Shown in pieces: positions 31,108 through 42,229 of a stretch of 64,000 nucleotides of DNA. The stretch lies in the NCBI GenBank assembly GCA_933228675.1, contig OW121740.1, forward strand, positions 54,328,174 to 54,392,173. Reading direction: 5' to 3'. The position numbers and the translations under genes were made by a program. Position 1 is the first letter of the stretch; each line of letters begins with the position of its first letter. The DNA is from Stomorhina lunata (Eukaryota; Arthropoda; Insecta; Diptera; Rhiniidae). Below the pieces are notes generated by a model, which made no database searches, was not told where the DNA came from, and worked only from the letters and a program-made list of their open reading frames with translations.

Positions 31108-32040
31108 CTACTTGAGAATGTAGTTCTTAATTTCTTCGCGTATTGTAGTAATCATTAAATCTTTGTGAATGTTGCTGTTTCTGATGTACTGTCTTCTCTG
31201 TAATTGTTCAACATTAGATGAAGATGCTGTACCCCACAACTGGATACCGTAAGCCAAAATTGGTTTTATAACGGCCTTGTATAAGAGGAGTTTGTATTCT
31301 AGGTCTAGGGAAGACTGCGGACTTATTAACCAACAAATTTGGTTAGTCTTCAGTTTGATTTGCACGATTTTTGATTCTATATGATGGGCCCAAGTCAAAC
31401 GACGATCTAGGCGAACACCAAGGTACTTAACTTTTGTCTCTTCAGGAATATGAACATTGTTGATATTAACTGGCGGACAATTTTCTCTTCTTAACGTAAA
31501 TGTATAGTGAACACATTTTCCATTTGTTCATCCATTTCTCTAAGCCATAAATATGTGATTGTAGACGTTCAGGTGCTATAACAGGATCTTTGTGAACACT
31601 TAAAGTAGAAGGCCAATGCACGCGGCAAGCGGCTGCGGGCGGCAATCAGCTGTTTTTTGATTTGTCAAATTTCAAGCGGCAATGGAAAAAAGTAGAACTT
31701 TGTTCTACTTTTCCGCGCGGCAGATTTTTTCAGTTCTGCCAGATTTAATTATATCCTACTCAAATATTTCTTTATATGAACATTTTTGTAAACAAGCGCA
31801 TATTTTATGTACTGGCAATACTACGACCGCCCGCAGCCGCATGCCGCGTGTATTGGCCTTGTACCTTTATGAAGGCTGTATCATCTGCAAATGTAAATGT
31901 GTGAGTAAGCGAACTTGTTGGCATATCAGATGTATACAGCAAGTTAAGGAGAGGTCCTCATATACTGCCCTGTGGTACACCAGCACAAATCTTTTTACGT
32001 GATAAGATGTTTTTCGATTTGATTCGGAAGAATATTGCAG
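31108..32040 (-). pseudogene. Jockey-clade-like LINE reverse transcriptase fragment
   Basis: Minus-strand pieces from the right: ICAGVPQGS-like motif at about 31990, LLNLLYTSDMPTSSLTHTFT leading into FADDTAFI (catalytic FADD box) at about 31870, then after a 252-bp insertion SVHKDPVIAPERLQSHIYGL, and from 31398 an open 96-codon part TWAHHIESKIVQIKLKTNQI with LLLYKAVIKPILAYGIQLWG, the thumb and its YGIQLWG signature. Stops and frameshifts break it, and endonuclease and 3' tail are missing. It would have worked as a target-primed reverse transcriptase. Confidence 0.75.
31609..31860. mobile_element. 252-bp miniature TIR element in the LINE polymerase
   Basis: Ends are inverted repeats of about 34 bp: AAGGCCAATGCACGCGGCAA then GCGGCTGCGGGCGG, complement at 31827-31860. 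GC-rich ends with an AT-rich middle. GTA occurs beside both ends (31605-31607, 31861-31863), compatible with a 3-bp duplication. It splits FADDTAFI from SVHKDPV, giving an independent check on the boundaries. Confidence 0.8.
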
Positions 32041-32096
32041 TAGTGTTGGGGAGCTTAAGTTTTGAACCTGGGAAGCCTAGATAAATTACTTAAAAT

Positions 32097-32465
32097 TATA
32101 TATAATTGTCATTTCTCCACCGATTTGGAAGATCGTACTATATATCAAATTTACTAGTCAAGATCTAATTATTATTAACTTTAAGCACTTATAACTTTTC
32201 ATATAGTAAAATATTTAGAATTTTTTCTATTTTTTTAGAAAACTTTAAATCAAGAAAATCGGTTTATATATAGATCAGATATTATTAGAAAATTGGTACA
32301 GTATGGGACAAAAATTGAAATTGAATTTTATTTTTTGAAGTCGAATATCTTTTAAACCGTAAGAGATAGTATAGGCATATAGCAATGCTTTTTGTAGATC
32401 TTTACCTATATATTCGTTATATAGTTTGATTTTCCAAATCGTTTGGAAAATGACAATTATATATC
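32097..32465. mobile_element. 369-bp element with about 55-bp inverted ends
   Basis: Left ATATATAATTGTCATTTCTC then CACCGATTTGG and ACTATATA; the right end is the imperfect complement (ATATAATTGTCATTTTCC, ACGATTTGG, ACTATATAACG). No coding capacity. It lies between two direct copies of a 29-bp sequence (32042-32070, 32552-32580). Confidence 0.65.
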
Positions 32466-32519
32466 GTTTTATGTGATTTATGAGTCCGAGATGCCCTACT
32501 TTGGGGGTCGATTGTGTCG

Positions 32520-32561
32520 CCCCAACACTTCCGCTATGTGGATATAGCGGAAGTGTTGGGG
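32520..32561. repeat. Perfect 18-bp-arm hairpin
   Basis: Arms CCCCAACACTTCCGCTAT and its exact complement, 6-nt loop GTGGAT. The right arm is the beginning of the 29-bp sequence that also occurs at 32042-32070. Confidence 0.8.
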
Positions 32562-32839
32562 AGCTTAAGTTTTGAACCTGATTTTTTTCCGTCCAACGGT
32601 TTAGAAGTTACAGAATTATTTCCATTCTATTTTTTAACAATTAAACTGTGCGATGTTGCATCCCTATCCACAATTGACCCTAGCTCCCATATAAGGCCCT
32701 TAGCCGGAAATGATATTCATATATCTACGTAAATCTCGAAATTTTAAAAAGAGCACACATTGTTGGTCCATATTTGACCTTAGTTGTGAAGCGTATCAAA
32801 TAGTCGGGCTTGACCGTTATAGCTTTTTTTCTTACTTGT

Positions 32840-33597
32840 TTTATTATACCCTTCACCACCATAGGTGGAAATGGTATTATAAGTTTGTGCTGATGTATGT
32901 AACGCATAGAAATATTTGTCTATGACCTACTTTTTAGTATACCAATAGGCTTAGAATCACTTTCTGAGTCGATTTAGCGATGTCCGTCCGTCCGTCTGGC
33001 TGGCTGGACCCTCATGTAAACCTTGTAATCAAACTATAGGTCGCTAATCTAAAGATAATTTGATGAAATTAGGCACAGATCATTTTTTTGATATTGAAAT
33101 TCGTCAAAATCGGTAAATTATTTATGGTACCTTCCATAGGTCCCACTTCCCGGAATTGATATATTGGCCACAAATATCAATATTTGCTGCTTATGTAAAT
33201 TAAAATCACTGTATCAAATTTCGAAATTGGTCCACATTTGACCATAGCTCCCATACAAACTCTTCTTTAAAAACGCACTAAATGAGACAAAAATCACTAA
33301 AACGCTCGTAAATCTAAAGATAATGAGAATTTCAAGTTTATTTTTTGCACATTTTTGTAACAACTGTAATCAATTTGCAAAATTTCTAGATAATCGGTCC
33401 ACATTTGACCCTAGTTCTCATGTAAGTCCAAATGACGGAAACAGCTTAAATACATAAGTTTTGAGAAAATGTTTGTATGATGGCAAAATTTAGAAAATAT
33501 TTGTCTTTATACAGGAAAAAGAACACCTTTGACTTTAGTGGTGAAGGGTATCGTATGGGTTGGGCTTGGCCGACTATAGCACTTCCTTACTTGTTTG
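32840..33597. repeat. Hairpin-ended noncoding repeat, copy 1
   Basis: Starts at the imperfect hairpin ATACCCTTCACCACCATAGG (32845 on) and ends with GGTGAAGGGTATCGTATGGG then GACTATAGCACTTCC. The interior carries GATTTAGCGATGTCCGTCCG at about 32976 and repeated phrases TGGTCCACATTTGACC. It is homologous, inverted, to 51017-51826. No coding capacity; family name not known to me. Confidence 0.7.
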
Positions 33598-33599
33598 TT

Positions 33600-34435
33600 T
33601 TTTTAGTAAGTACTTATTTAATATTAGTTTTTCATAAAAAAAATCATAAAACCTAAAGACTAGCAAAATCTGGCGTAATCGAAATGTATACATTTTTCTT
33701 AGAAGTTCCGTCTAGATAAAGTTTCTATGTCATAAATTCTTATCTTTTTTTCATTACCGAAATTATAAATAAAATTACATTCGTATAGTAAAAACAAATA
33801 TTTAAATCTTAATTACATAAATAGAACAATTAACCAAACAGTAGTACCAAAAACTATTTTAGAACCCTATGATTTAGGGATGACAAATTTTGAAGCTGCG
33901 TAAAAATTTCATTTTTCAAAACCAGCAGGTGCAAAGAAAACTTTTTCAAAATTTTGATTAAAAAATATCGAGTTAAGGTTAATTAAACAAATACATGTGT
34001 GAATTAAATTGTTCTCTAATTTTGGATAAATGATCCTAAACTTTCCACTTTTTAACAAAAAAAAAAAAAAACTCCAATCCAAAATATTTGCAACTGAAAA
34101 ATGTTTGCATTTTCAAATCAATATTTATTTTTGATTAATATTTAATCAATAAATTATATTATTTATATGATTGACACTTGTTTCATTTTTAGAGTTTGTA
34201 AATTGTCTTGACAAATAAGTTATTATTTTTTAAAATAAATCTGCTAAAAATTGACACTTGTGCTGTGAATTCATTAACACTTTTCACAAATTCTTTAAAT
34301 TAGGAAATACAATAGAAACATATGGTTTTCGATTGAAATTGAATGGAAAAATAGCTTTTATTAATATAATTTTTCAATAATAAAAATATTGGAATCGGAT
34401 GATTATATTTTATGTAAAAACAGGGTGGCTGATGA
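33600..34435. other. Intergenic, no gene recognised
   Basis: AT-rich flank between a dispersed repeat and a satellite; nothing further to report. Confidence 0.5.
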
Positions 34436-34436
34436 A

Positions 34437-35735
34437 TTTTGCTACATTAAGTATGAAACACAATTGGAACGAACGACCAATTTTTCGTAACGAATATTCG
34501 TCGTTAGAAATGGAACTATGAGTTTATATGAAAGTGCTTACAATAGATACGTACGACGAAATTAGTTGTGAGTATCGAATTTCTCTTTCTGTTGTAAAAT
34601 ATTAGAAATTATATGAGTTCTTGTAAAATGTGGTCACCTTCATAGTGTAATTATGAAAGTGATATCAAGAGCCCAGCTGATGAATTCGCCTGGAAATTTA
34701 TCAAGCAAAAATTTGACAAAATGTAAGCAAACCTACAAAAACAACATGGGGTTTCATTTTGTCATGTTGTATTTGTTGTATTCTTGCCACCACCTCTAAT
34801 GAATTCGCCTTGGTCACCTTACAAATTGTAAACAAAAAAAAAATATATTTCAAGTAACATTTCAAGTCAACAACGTTTATTCGAAGACGAATTTTTAAAG
34901 CCGAATTCGTCGCGCTGGACGAAATTAGTCGTTCGTTCGTCGTTCTACCTTTTATTACGGAATACAATTGGAACGAACTACCAATTTTTCGGAACGAATA
35001 TTCGTCGTTTGAAATAAAACATATGGGTTTATATGAAAGCGCTCATAATAGATGCGTACGACGAAATTCGTCATGCGTATCGAACAGTGCGATAGGTTTA
35101 TTTCTATTTCATATGTTTATTCGTCCTAAATGTGTTCAATGGACGAAGGTACAAGACGAATTTTTAAAGCCGAATTCTTCGCGCTGGACGAAATTAGTCG
35201 TTTGTTCGTCGTTCTACCTTTTATTACGGAATACAATTGGAACGAACTACCAATTTTTCGGAACGAATATTCGTCGTTTGAATTAAAACATATGGGTTTA
35301 TATGAAAGCGCTCACAATAGATGCGTACGACGAAATTCGTCATGCGTATCGAACAGTGCGATAGGTTTATTTCTATTTCATACGTTTATTCGTCCCAAAT
35401 GTGTTCAAATGGACGAAAGTACAAGACGAATTTTTAAAGCCGAATTTGTCGCGCTGAACGAAATTAGTCGTTCGTTCGTCGTTCTACCTTTTATTACGGA
35501 ATACAATTGGAACGAACTACCAATTTTTCGGAACGAATATTCGTCGTTTGAAATGAAACATATGGGTTTATATGAAAGCGCTCACAATAGATGCGTACGA
35601 CGAAATTCGTCATGCGTATCGAACAGTGCGATAGGTTTATTTCTATTTCATACGTTTATTCGTCCCAAATGTGTTCAATGGACGAATGTACAAGACGACC
35701 TTTTAAAGTCGAATTGTGTTTCTACCTTTAAGAAA
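34437..35735. repeat. 270-bp satellite, about three full monomers plus a diverged one
   Basis: CAATTTTTCGGAACGAATAT recurs at 34982, 35251 and 35521, periods 269 and 270. A diverged partial monomer is at 34437-34600, separated by an insertion (34620-34855) with ends AAGGTGACCA-like. Monomers are rich in ACGAA/TTCGT words, often in inverted pairs (GACGAAATTCGTC). Because 270 is a multiple of 3, frames of 87 and 204 codons stay open; I see no sign that they are used. Confidence 0.85.
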
Positions 35736-35789
35736 CTAAAATAACTTTGTAAAGATTATGTACTCGTAATTTATTTTTTATTAATTCAT

Positions 35790-36021
35790 TTGAAAATTGT
35801 ATTAATACCATAAAAGAGGTACCGCCAAACTTTAGAGTTAGTCTCAAGTCTTTCGGTTGCAAGTCCTTTCCTGGCTTTCGCCAACACAATTCTCTCACAT
35901 TCGACCCAGAACGATTCATTTTGGTCTTATCTGACCAAATAATCTTTGACAAACTCTTCAGAGTCCAGGAAGCAAGAAGTGAGATCAACACATGTCGGCT
36001 GAAGGAGTTGGAACAGTTCAC
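35790..36021 (-). pseudogene. Tc1-like transposase fragment
   Basis: The minus frame reads WTLKSLSKIIWSDKTKMNRS, GSNVRELCWRKPG and LKFGGTSFMVLI. This is the region around the first catalytic Asp of Tc1 transposases (usually IFSDES.F...G.DG...VWRKPGE... VKFGGGSVMVWG); here the DES-type motif is SDKT. Only this piece is present, with no termini, and it lies at the edge of a dispersed repeat. Confidence 0.7.
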
Positions 36022-36059
36022 AAAATTGTTGGTACGATGACTGCACAGTGCTACGTCAA

Positions 36060-36480
36060 TGTTTTAGCCACCAAAGTTAATTTTCCAACAGGACACCTCA
36101 AAACGCCGTAATATCCTACGCTATGCCTGTGATTCTTGACTAATTTCCTGTCCTAAGTATTGTATAGCTCAAGATACTCATTTGCCATCTTTATGAGAAA
36201 GGCTACTTCTTATTTGCTACTGTATTGGATAAAATTCCCAAGATATTCTTGGTAGAGCCGTAAATTATCTACGCTTTGCCCCTGTTTCTTGACCAATTTT
36301 CTCTAATTAGCTCTGAGAGCTTAGGATCCCTTCTGACCTCCTTTTTTCTTATGCCGTTCGTTTCTATCTTATCCTATGATGCTGTCAACACAGTGTCCGA
36401 TAGAAGTATAATACCTGTGGCAATAAATAATAATGGCTTAAGTTGACATAAGTGCTTTTTTTATTTTGTTATTCTTTAGA
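36060..36480 (-). repeat. Dispersed repeat, inverted homologue of 22190-22720
   Basis: On the minus strand the phrases GTTGACAGCATC, GATAAGATAG, AGAGAAAATTGGTCAAGAAA and AAAGCGTAGATAATTTAC match 22240-22390 in order, with continuing matches (CTTTCTCATAAAGATGGCAA, TATCTTGAGCTA). It is the same element family as the 21731 outer element, in opposite orientation. Confidence 0.7.
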
Positions 36481-36489
36481 TCAAGATCT

Positions 36490-37712
36490 ATCATTGTCAT
36501 CTATAAAAAAAGTTCGCGTCTGTTTGTCTATATGTTGTTTGATATGAAGGATCTCTGAAACCAGCGGTCCGATTTTTCTGAAATTTTTACAGTATGGTAA
36601 GGTTTGATCAGTGGGTCAAATAGGCTAGGCTGAAGTGGGCTTAACCGTCCCATATAACTCATATATTAAAAATGACAAATATAGATGACCGAGCGGACCG
36701 ATTTTTCTGAAATTTTATTAGTATATTAAGGTATGACCGGTGGGTCAAAAAAGGATAGGTCTTTTTTTGAAATCTCAAGTGGACCCCTCCCATATAAGTC
36801 AAATATTAAAAATCACAAATATGGATGACCGAACTGACCGATTTTTCTGAAATTTAGACAGTATGATAAGGTGTGACCGGTGGTTAAATAAGGCTAGATT
36901 TTTTTCTGAAATCTCAAGTGGGCGTGGCCCCTCCCTGATAAGCCAAATATTGAAAATGACAAATATGGATGACCAAACTGACCGATTCTTCTGAAATTTA
37001 GACAGTATGATAAGGTGTGACCGGCGGTTAAAAAAAGCTCGATTTTTTTCTGAAATCTCAAGTGGGCGTGACCCCTACCATGTAACTCATATATTAAAAA
37101 TGACAAATATAGATGACCGAGGGGACCGATTTTTCTGAAATTTTGACAGTATGTTAGGGTATGACCGGTGTGCAAATTGCAACATATAGTTCTACTTACA
37201 ACTGAGATATAGCCAAAACTAAAAATTCGATGCAAAATTATTTTTTTTTATTTTCTTTTATTTGTTTAAAATTCCACAATTTGCGAATATAATACCGACA
37301 TGAATTATATATCAGATCTTAAAAAATCCTCCAAAGAAAAACGATATTATATATGATCAAAAAAGGTATATTACAATTTGATATATTGACAAAATTCTAA
37401 TTTCGATGTCCCGAAAATTACCGAATAAAAAAAATTTAGGAAATCATTCAACGTAACACGCTATTAAATTTTATCAAAATCGGTCTATATTCAAAATTCG
37501 ATGAGATTTAAAAAAAAAATTTTTCAACTATATTTTTATTTTTTAATTCGTCATCGAAGTTTAGTATTTTAGCGATATAGTATTTTGGCTAAATCGACTC
37601 TCCTGGTCGATTGGTATAATTTTTATGGCGTCTAAGACGAATAATGAAAAAATTAAAAACTTAATTACAAACTTATAATACCCTTTCACCTGTTGGTGAA
37701 GGATATAATGAC
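36490..37712. repeat. Hairpin-ended noncoding repeat, copy 2, with internal 150-bp tandem units
   Basis: Between about 36560 and 37180 four to five degenerate units repeat CCGATTTTTCTGAAATTT, CAGTATG.TAAGG, TGACCGGTGG and AAATCTCAAGTGGGCG. The right end is the hairpin ACCCTTTCACCTGTTGGTGA followed by AGGATATAAT (37680-37706), preceded by a CTAAATCGACT phrase as in the other family members. Confidence 0.7.
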
Positions 37713-38099
37713 AAAGATTGATGACCGATTTTTCTTAAATTTTGACAGTATGTTAAGGTGTGACCGGTGGTTAAAATAGGCCAGTTTTGTTTTTAATCTC
37801 AAATAAACAAATATGGATGATAAGATCAAAACGATTTAACCTAAATAATTTATGTTTTTAATGTGGATATTTTCATAAGATAGGATAGTTTTTCGCTTTT
37901 TGAATTTTCTGAAAATGAACCAAGGAGGACCTGTAAATCGAAAAATGGGGATAAAATTCAATTTTTCTTCACTTGAGAACGTCTGAACCGATGAAGACAT
38001 TTTTTTCTAAATGATTTCTTTAGTCCAAGTTAGTATTCTACATAAAGAAATATTTACCATGGCCACTTTAACCCCCTCTTTTTTTTGATTTAGCTAAAA

Positions 38100-38460
38100 A
38101 CGGCTACACGGATATTGGTAATAAGATTGGTGTTTGATAATAGTTTGTCTAGAAAATTATTTGAAGATTTTTCATGATTATTTGATGGTTGTTTGACAGT
38201 TGTTTGATGATTGATTGACTGATGACTGCTTGAAGATTTTTAATGATTGTTTGATAATTGTTTTACGATTTACTGGCGATTTAATGGCGGTGGTTTGATC
38301 GTTTTTTTGACGATTGTTTAATAGTTGTTTGATAATTGACTGACGACTGTTCAATGATTTTTAATGATTGTTCGATAGTTGTTTCACGATTGACTGACGG
38401 TAGCTTGGTTATTATTTGACGATAGTTTTATGATTGTTTGATAGTTATTTGATAATCTTT
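38100..38460. repeat. Degenerate TTTGATGATTGTTTGATAG-type array
   Basis: Words GATTGTTTGATAGTTGTTTG and GATTGACTGACGA recur at roughly 110-bp spacing across this stretch. No coding capacity. Confidence 0.6.
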
Positions 38461-38540
38461 TAATATAAACAAATGTTCGAGTCTGTTTGTCTGTCTGTAT
38501 GTTGTTTGATACTTGTGAGCCCATTGCTTTCGAAAACGTT

Positions 38541-39573
38541 TAATGCATTAAACACATAGACAACAGCAGGATACACGAACACTGACTACAAAAGTCGTTG
38601 GCTGCAATCGTCGCCTCGTGTTCAGCTACATTTCGAAACACCTGTTTATGAGTGGTGCCAATATCGCGTTTATAAGATGGACAAAATAACAATTTAAATT
38701 TTGATAAAAACGACATAAATTCATTTTATTAATTAACCTCCGAAATCAACGGTTTTCCTGTACCTGATGGTATGTCTATATCAAAAAAAAAAAAAAAAAT
38801 TATAGAATGATTTTGGTGTGATCTCTAATAGTTTAAGAGTTATGGGCTTTTTAAATTTCAAGAATAATACGGTATAACTTTAGAAGTTTATATCCGATAT
38901 TAACTTTTTTGGTATCAAACAAAAGCTACTGAAAATATCTTTTATATTCTTATATATTCTATATAATATTCTTTATAATGGATAAGGAGCTAATATACTA
39001 TAAACTTATTTCTGCAACCGACTTTTTTTTATAAAAATTCGTATATCTTAAAACAATATAGATATAAGTATGCTCTTTTATATAATGAATTTTATAAAGG
39101 ACATACTGGGCTTTTATATAACATGAACTACGTAGCTCTAGCACACGTAGCGTGTGAGTTAGACAGTTTAAAAAATAACTTTTTAAAATTTTACTTCTAT
39201 TGAGTTAGAATTATATAAATATAAATTTTTACATAATATTTTATTAGATATTATTATATACATTAAATATATAAATATTTTATAAGTGTGTAAATTGTTT
39301 ACATAAATTCTCCCCATTGTATTTGTGGTAAATAAATTCAAGTGGTTTAAATCGCTCATTTATTTCAATATTATATGGTGTTGACAGCACTAAATCTTTT
39401 ATTGTCGCCAACAAAAATAGAAAATAGTTTAATTTTGGCTACAGCTACAACGGTGGTCGGTAGTCGTGTAGCCGTGTCGACTCTAAAAAATTTATTTCTA
39501 TTTGAATGCATGTATTCTAATTTTGACAGGTTGTAGCCCGTAGCCTGCTGTTGCCTATGTGTTTAATGCATTA
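38541..39573. mobile_element. 1.03-kb TIR element, TAATGCATTAAACACATAG ends
   Basis: Left TAATGCATTAAACACATAGA then CAACAGCAGG; right end is the complement with one or two changes. ATGCAT is palindromic, so an 8-bp duplication ATGCATTA and a longer terminus cannot be told apart. Interior is noncoding. Confidence 0.7.
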
Positions 39574-40409
39574 TGTGTTCTACATTAACCCGTGACTGCA
39601 AACTGTAAAGTTTCTAAACACGGGTCTCATAATACTCAGAATATAAGAAACGTTTCCAAACTACAGTCACAATTTCGCAAATGCGAAAAATATTTTATCT
39701 AAAAATTATGTTACATATTTTGAGTAAATAAGATAATTCAATTTCTAAGAAATCACACATTTAGGAATCTTTTCATTAATAACTAATTTACCATTTTATA
39801 ATCTTAAATTTGAGAGTAAAGTTTAAGTTTTTTACTTTTTATGAAAGAAATGTTTGCAATACAAATAATTTTGGGGTAGATCACACGCTCAGTGTCGCAG
39901 ATTCTCGCTTTGACAAGAATCTGATGCAAAGAAAAATAGTAAACGATACTTTTTTTATCAACTATTTTTATATATAAATTCTTTATAAATATTTTATATA
40001 AACGTTAATTGTTATTATCTAGAGCAAATGGAGTGATCATGTAAACAAATTTATGAATTGAAGAGGGAGTGTGCAAGTTTTATCAAATAAATACGAGGTG
40101 TGCACAAGAATTTGAGACAATTAAACAGGTTACGTTAAAGTCAGGTAATTGGATTTTGGTATGAAGTTTATTATGTCAAAATTGAAGTTGTGATCTTCTG
40201 GGGGACTTTTACTTTACAAAAATTATACGTGTAACAAAATTCTGAGTCCTATGGGAGGCACTCGAAATAATGAACCTATTTCGGCAAATTTCAATAGTAA
40301 TGTTCTCACTGCCAAATAAAATTTCATATTTATGAAAGATAAAAGCAAATTTTAAATATTAAGGAACGTTAAATTTTATTACGGAAAGAAAACATAATGG
40401 AGGGTACCC
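39574..40409. other. Intergenic, no gene recognised
   Basis: AT-rich, without frames or terminal repeats. Confidence 0.5.
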
Positions 40410-40449
40410 CAAAATATCAGGGACCGTAACTGTTATAACTTTTATCGTA

Positions 40450-40708
40450 AAAGTCAGAAAATAAAAGTTATTTTTTGACTTTTATTTTTTCGAGCAAAAA
40501 TAAAAGTTATTTTTTGACATTTATTTTTTCAAGCAAAAATAAAAGATATTTTTTAACTTTTATTTTTTCGAGCAAAAATAACACTTATTTTTTACTTTTA
40601 TTGTTTCGAGCCTGAATAAAAGTTATTTTTTGACTTTAATTTTTTCGAGCAGAAATAAAAGTTATTTTTTGACTTTTATTTTTTCGAGCAGAAATAAAAG
40701 TTATTTTT
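40450..40708. repeat. 54-bp tandem units, subterminal in the hAT-type element
   Basis: Five units of AAATAAAAGTTATTTTTTGA followed by CTTTTATTTTTTCGAGCA. Inverted related units (GCTCGAAAAAATAAAAGTTA) occur near the other end at about 41677-41760, extending the effective inverted repeat. Confidence 0.85.
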
Positions 40709-40711
40709 GTT

Positions 40712-40763
40712 TAAGTTCATGATAAATTTATTGAAAATTATCAATAAATTTATCATGAACTTA
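40712..40763. repeat. Perfect 23-bp-arm hairpin
   Basis: Arms TAAGTTCATGATAAATTTAT then TGA, and the exact complement; loop AAATTA. Confidence 0.85.
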
Positions 40764-41387
40764 TCAAGTCTTGAATTTGTATGAGAAAAAACTGACAGAA
40801 TTAAAATTGAGCAAACCTGGCCATACTATCAAGTTTACGAAAATTTTGAAAATTTGTATGAAATTTAAGGAAAATAAAATGAAAACTGATGAAGAAAATG
40901 TTTGTGTGTGAACGTGAATGCAGGTTCAAAAGAAATTTAAAGAAAAACTGATCAAGTAAAATTGAAACTTTTGAACAAAAACTTTTAACCTTTGTAATAT
41001 CATTAAAACTTGTCTAGATGTATAAAAGAGCCACTTTGTAATCACTATAATTTTACATCAAAAATCTAAATATTTCTAATAAAATTTAAATTTTTGATTA
41101 AAAATTGGAAACACTTTTGACTTCATTAAAACGTTTTTAAAAGGATAAAAGGAAAAAGGACGAAAAGAGGTTTTCGCCTTTATAATTTTCAATTATTTTT
41201 ACGATCAAAATGGACTACGAAAAAAAGTATAGGAAAATATGATTAAAACTTTTAAAAAAATAAATCCGTCATGGACATTTCAAAGTAGGCCTAGTTTCAA
41301 ATGACATTTTACTGTATAATGAATATCTAAGCATTGAAAGAAAACCTGGACCAGGAAGTACAAAAGGTCGAAATTTTCTAATAAAAA

Positions 41388-41600
41388 AACAGGAAATTTT
41401 TGAAAAATTTCCTAAAAAAATAGGAAATTTTTGAAAAATTTCGTAAAAAAAATAGGAAATTTTTGAAAAATCTCGTAAAAAATAGGATATTTTTTAAAAA
41501 AAATTTCCTAAAAAAATAGTAAATTTTTGAAAAATTTCCTAAAAAACAATAGAAAATTTTTGAAAAATATCCTAAAAAAATAGGAAATTTTTGTCAAACA
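41388..41600. repeat. About 30-bp tandem array related to the Atx2 intron satellite
   Basis: Seven degenerate units of GAAATTTTTGAAAAATTTCC followed by TAAAAAAATAG. Shares the 20-bp core with the arrays at 6664 and 9600. Confidence 0.8.
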
Positions 41601-42229
41601 AAGATCATTTTCAGTGAAAATAATTTGCATATGATCAAAAATTAATGGAGTTGAGTTTCGCAATCATAATTTATTTTGCTCGAAAAAATAAAAGTTAAAA
41701 ATAACTATTATTTTTGCTCAAAAAAATAAAAATCAAAAAATAACTGTTATTTGTTTTCTAAAAAATAAAAATCAGATTTTTAAAAATCATCGCATTTTGT
41801 GAAAATTTGGTCCAAGACTATCAAAATGGCGTACTTAGTTTTATTCTCCGACATTTCCTTGCGGTTGCTTTTTTTAATCAAAAATTCAAAAATAACAGTT
41901 ATTTTCGGTCCCTGCAAAATATTAGACGATTTTGTTTACTAAGCCGATTTTTATAAGATCAGGATGTCATTTGTTTCGAAACTGTAATTTCTTTCGAACT
42001 GTATTTGTTTTAAAACCTGGTCCGAGAAGGGTGTAAATAAACTAGAACAGTTAGAAATCTAGTCTCCCGTCAAACGAAAGGATAGCGACAATACGAGTCA
42101 AATCAAAGTACTTACATCTAAGCCTGATTTCGCCCACGATCGCAAACATTAGAAAGATGTTGTGATAAATGAAGCCTTTTATGATCAACTCGAGGAAGTG
42201 TACGATAACTATCACAATCAGACGCATAT

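Larger units (their letters stand above)
40418..41914. mobile_element. hAT-type non-autonomous element, 1497 bp, 8-bp duplication
   Basis: Termini CAGGGACCGTAACTGTTAT and the complement of CAGGGACCGAAAATAACTG are flanked by a perfect direct duplication CAAAATAT (40410-40417, 41915-41922). CAGGG ends with an 8-bp duplication are the hAT hallmark. Inside are a tandem array of about 54-bp units (40450-40705), a perfect 23-bp-arm hairpin (40712-40763), and a second array (41388-41600) whose core AAATTTTTGAAAAATTTCCT equals that of the Ataxin-2 intron satellite. No transposase. Confidence 0.85.

Noticed and set aside
35130..35744. 204-codon frame as a gene
   Set aside because: It spans 270-bp satellite monomers whose length is divisible by 3; no promoter, splice or similarity evidence.
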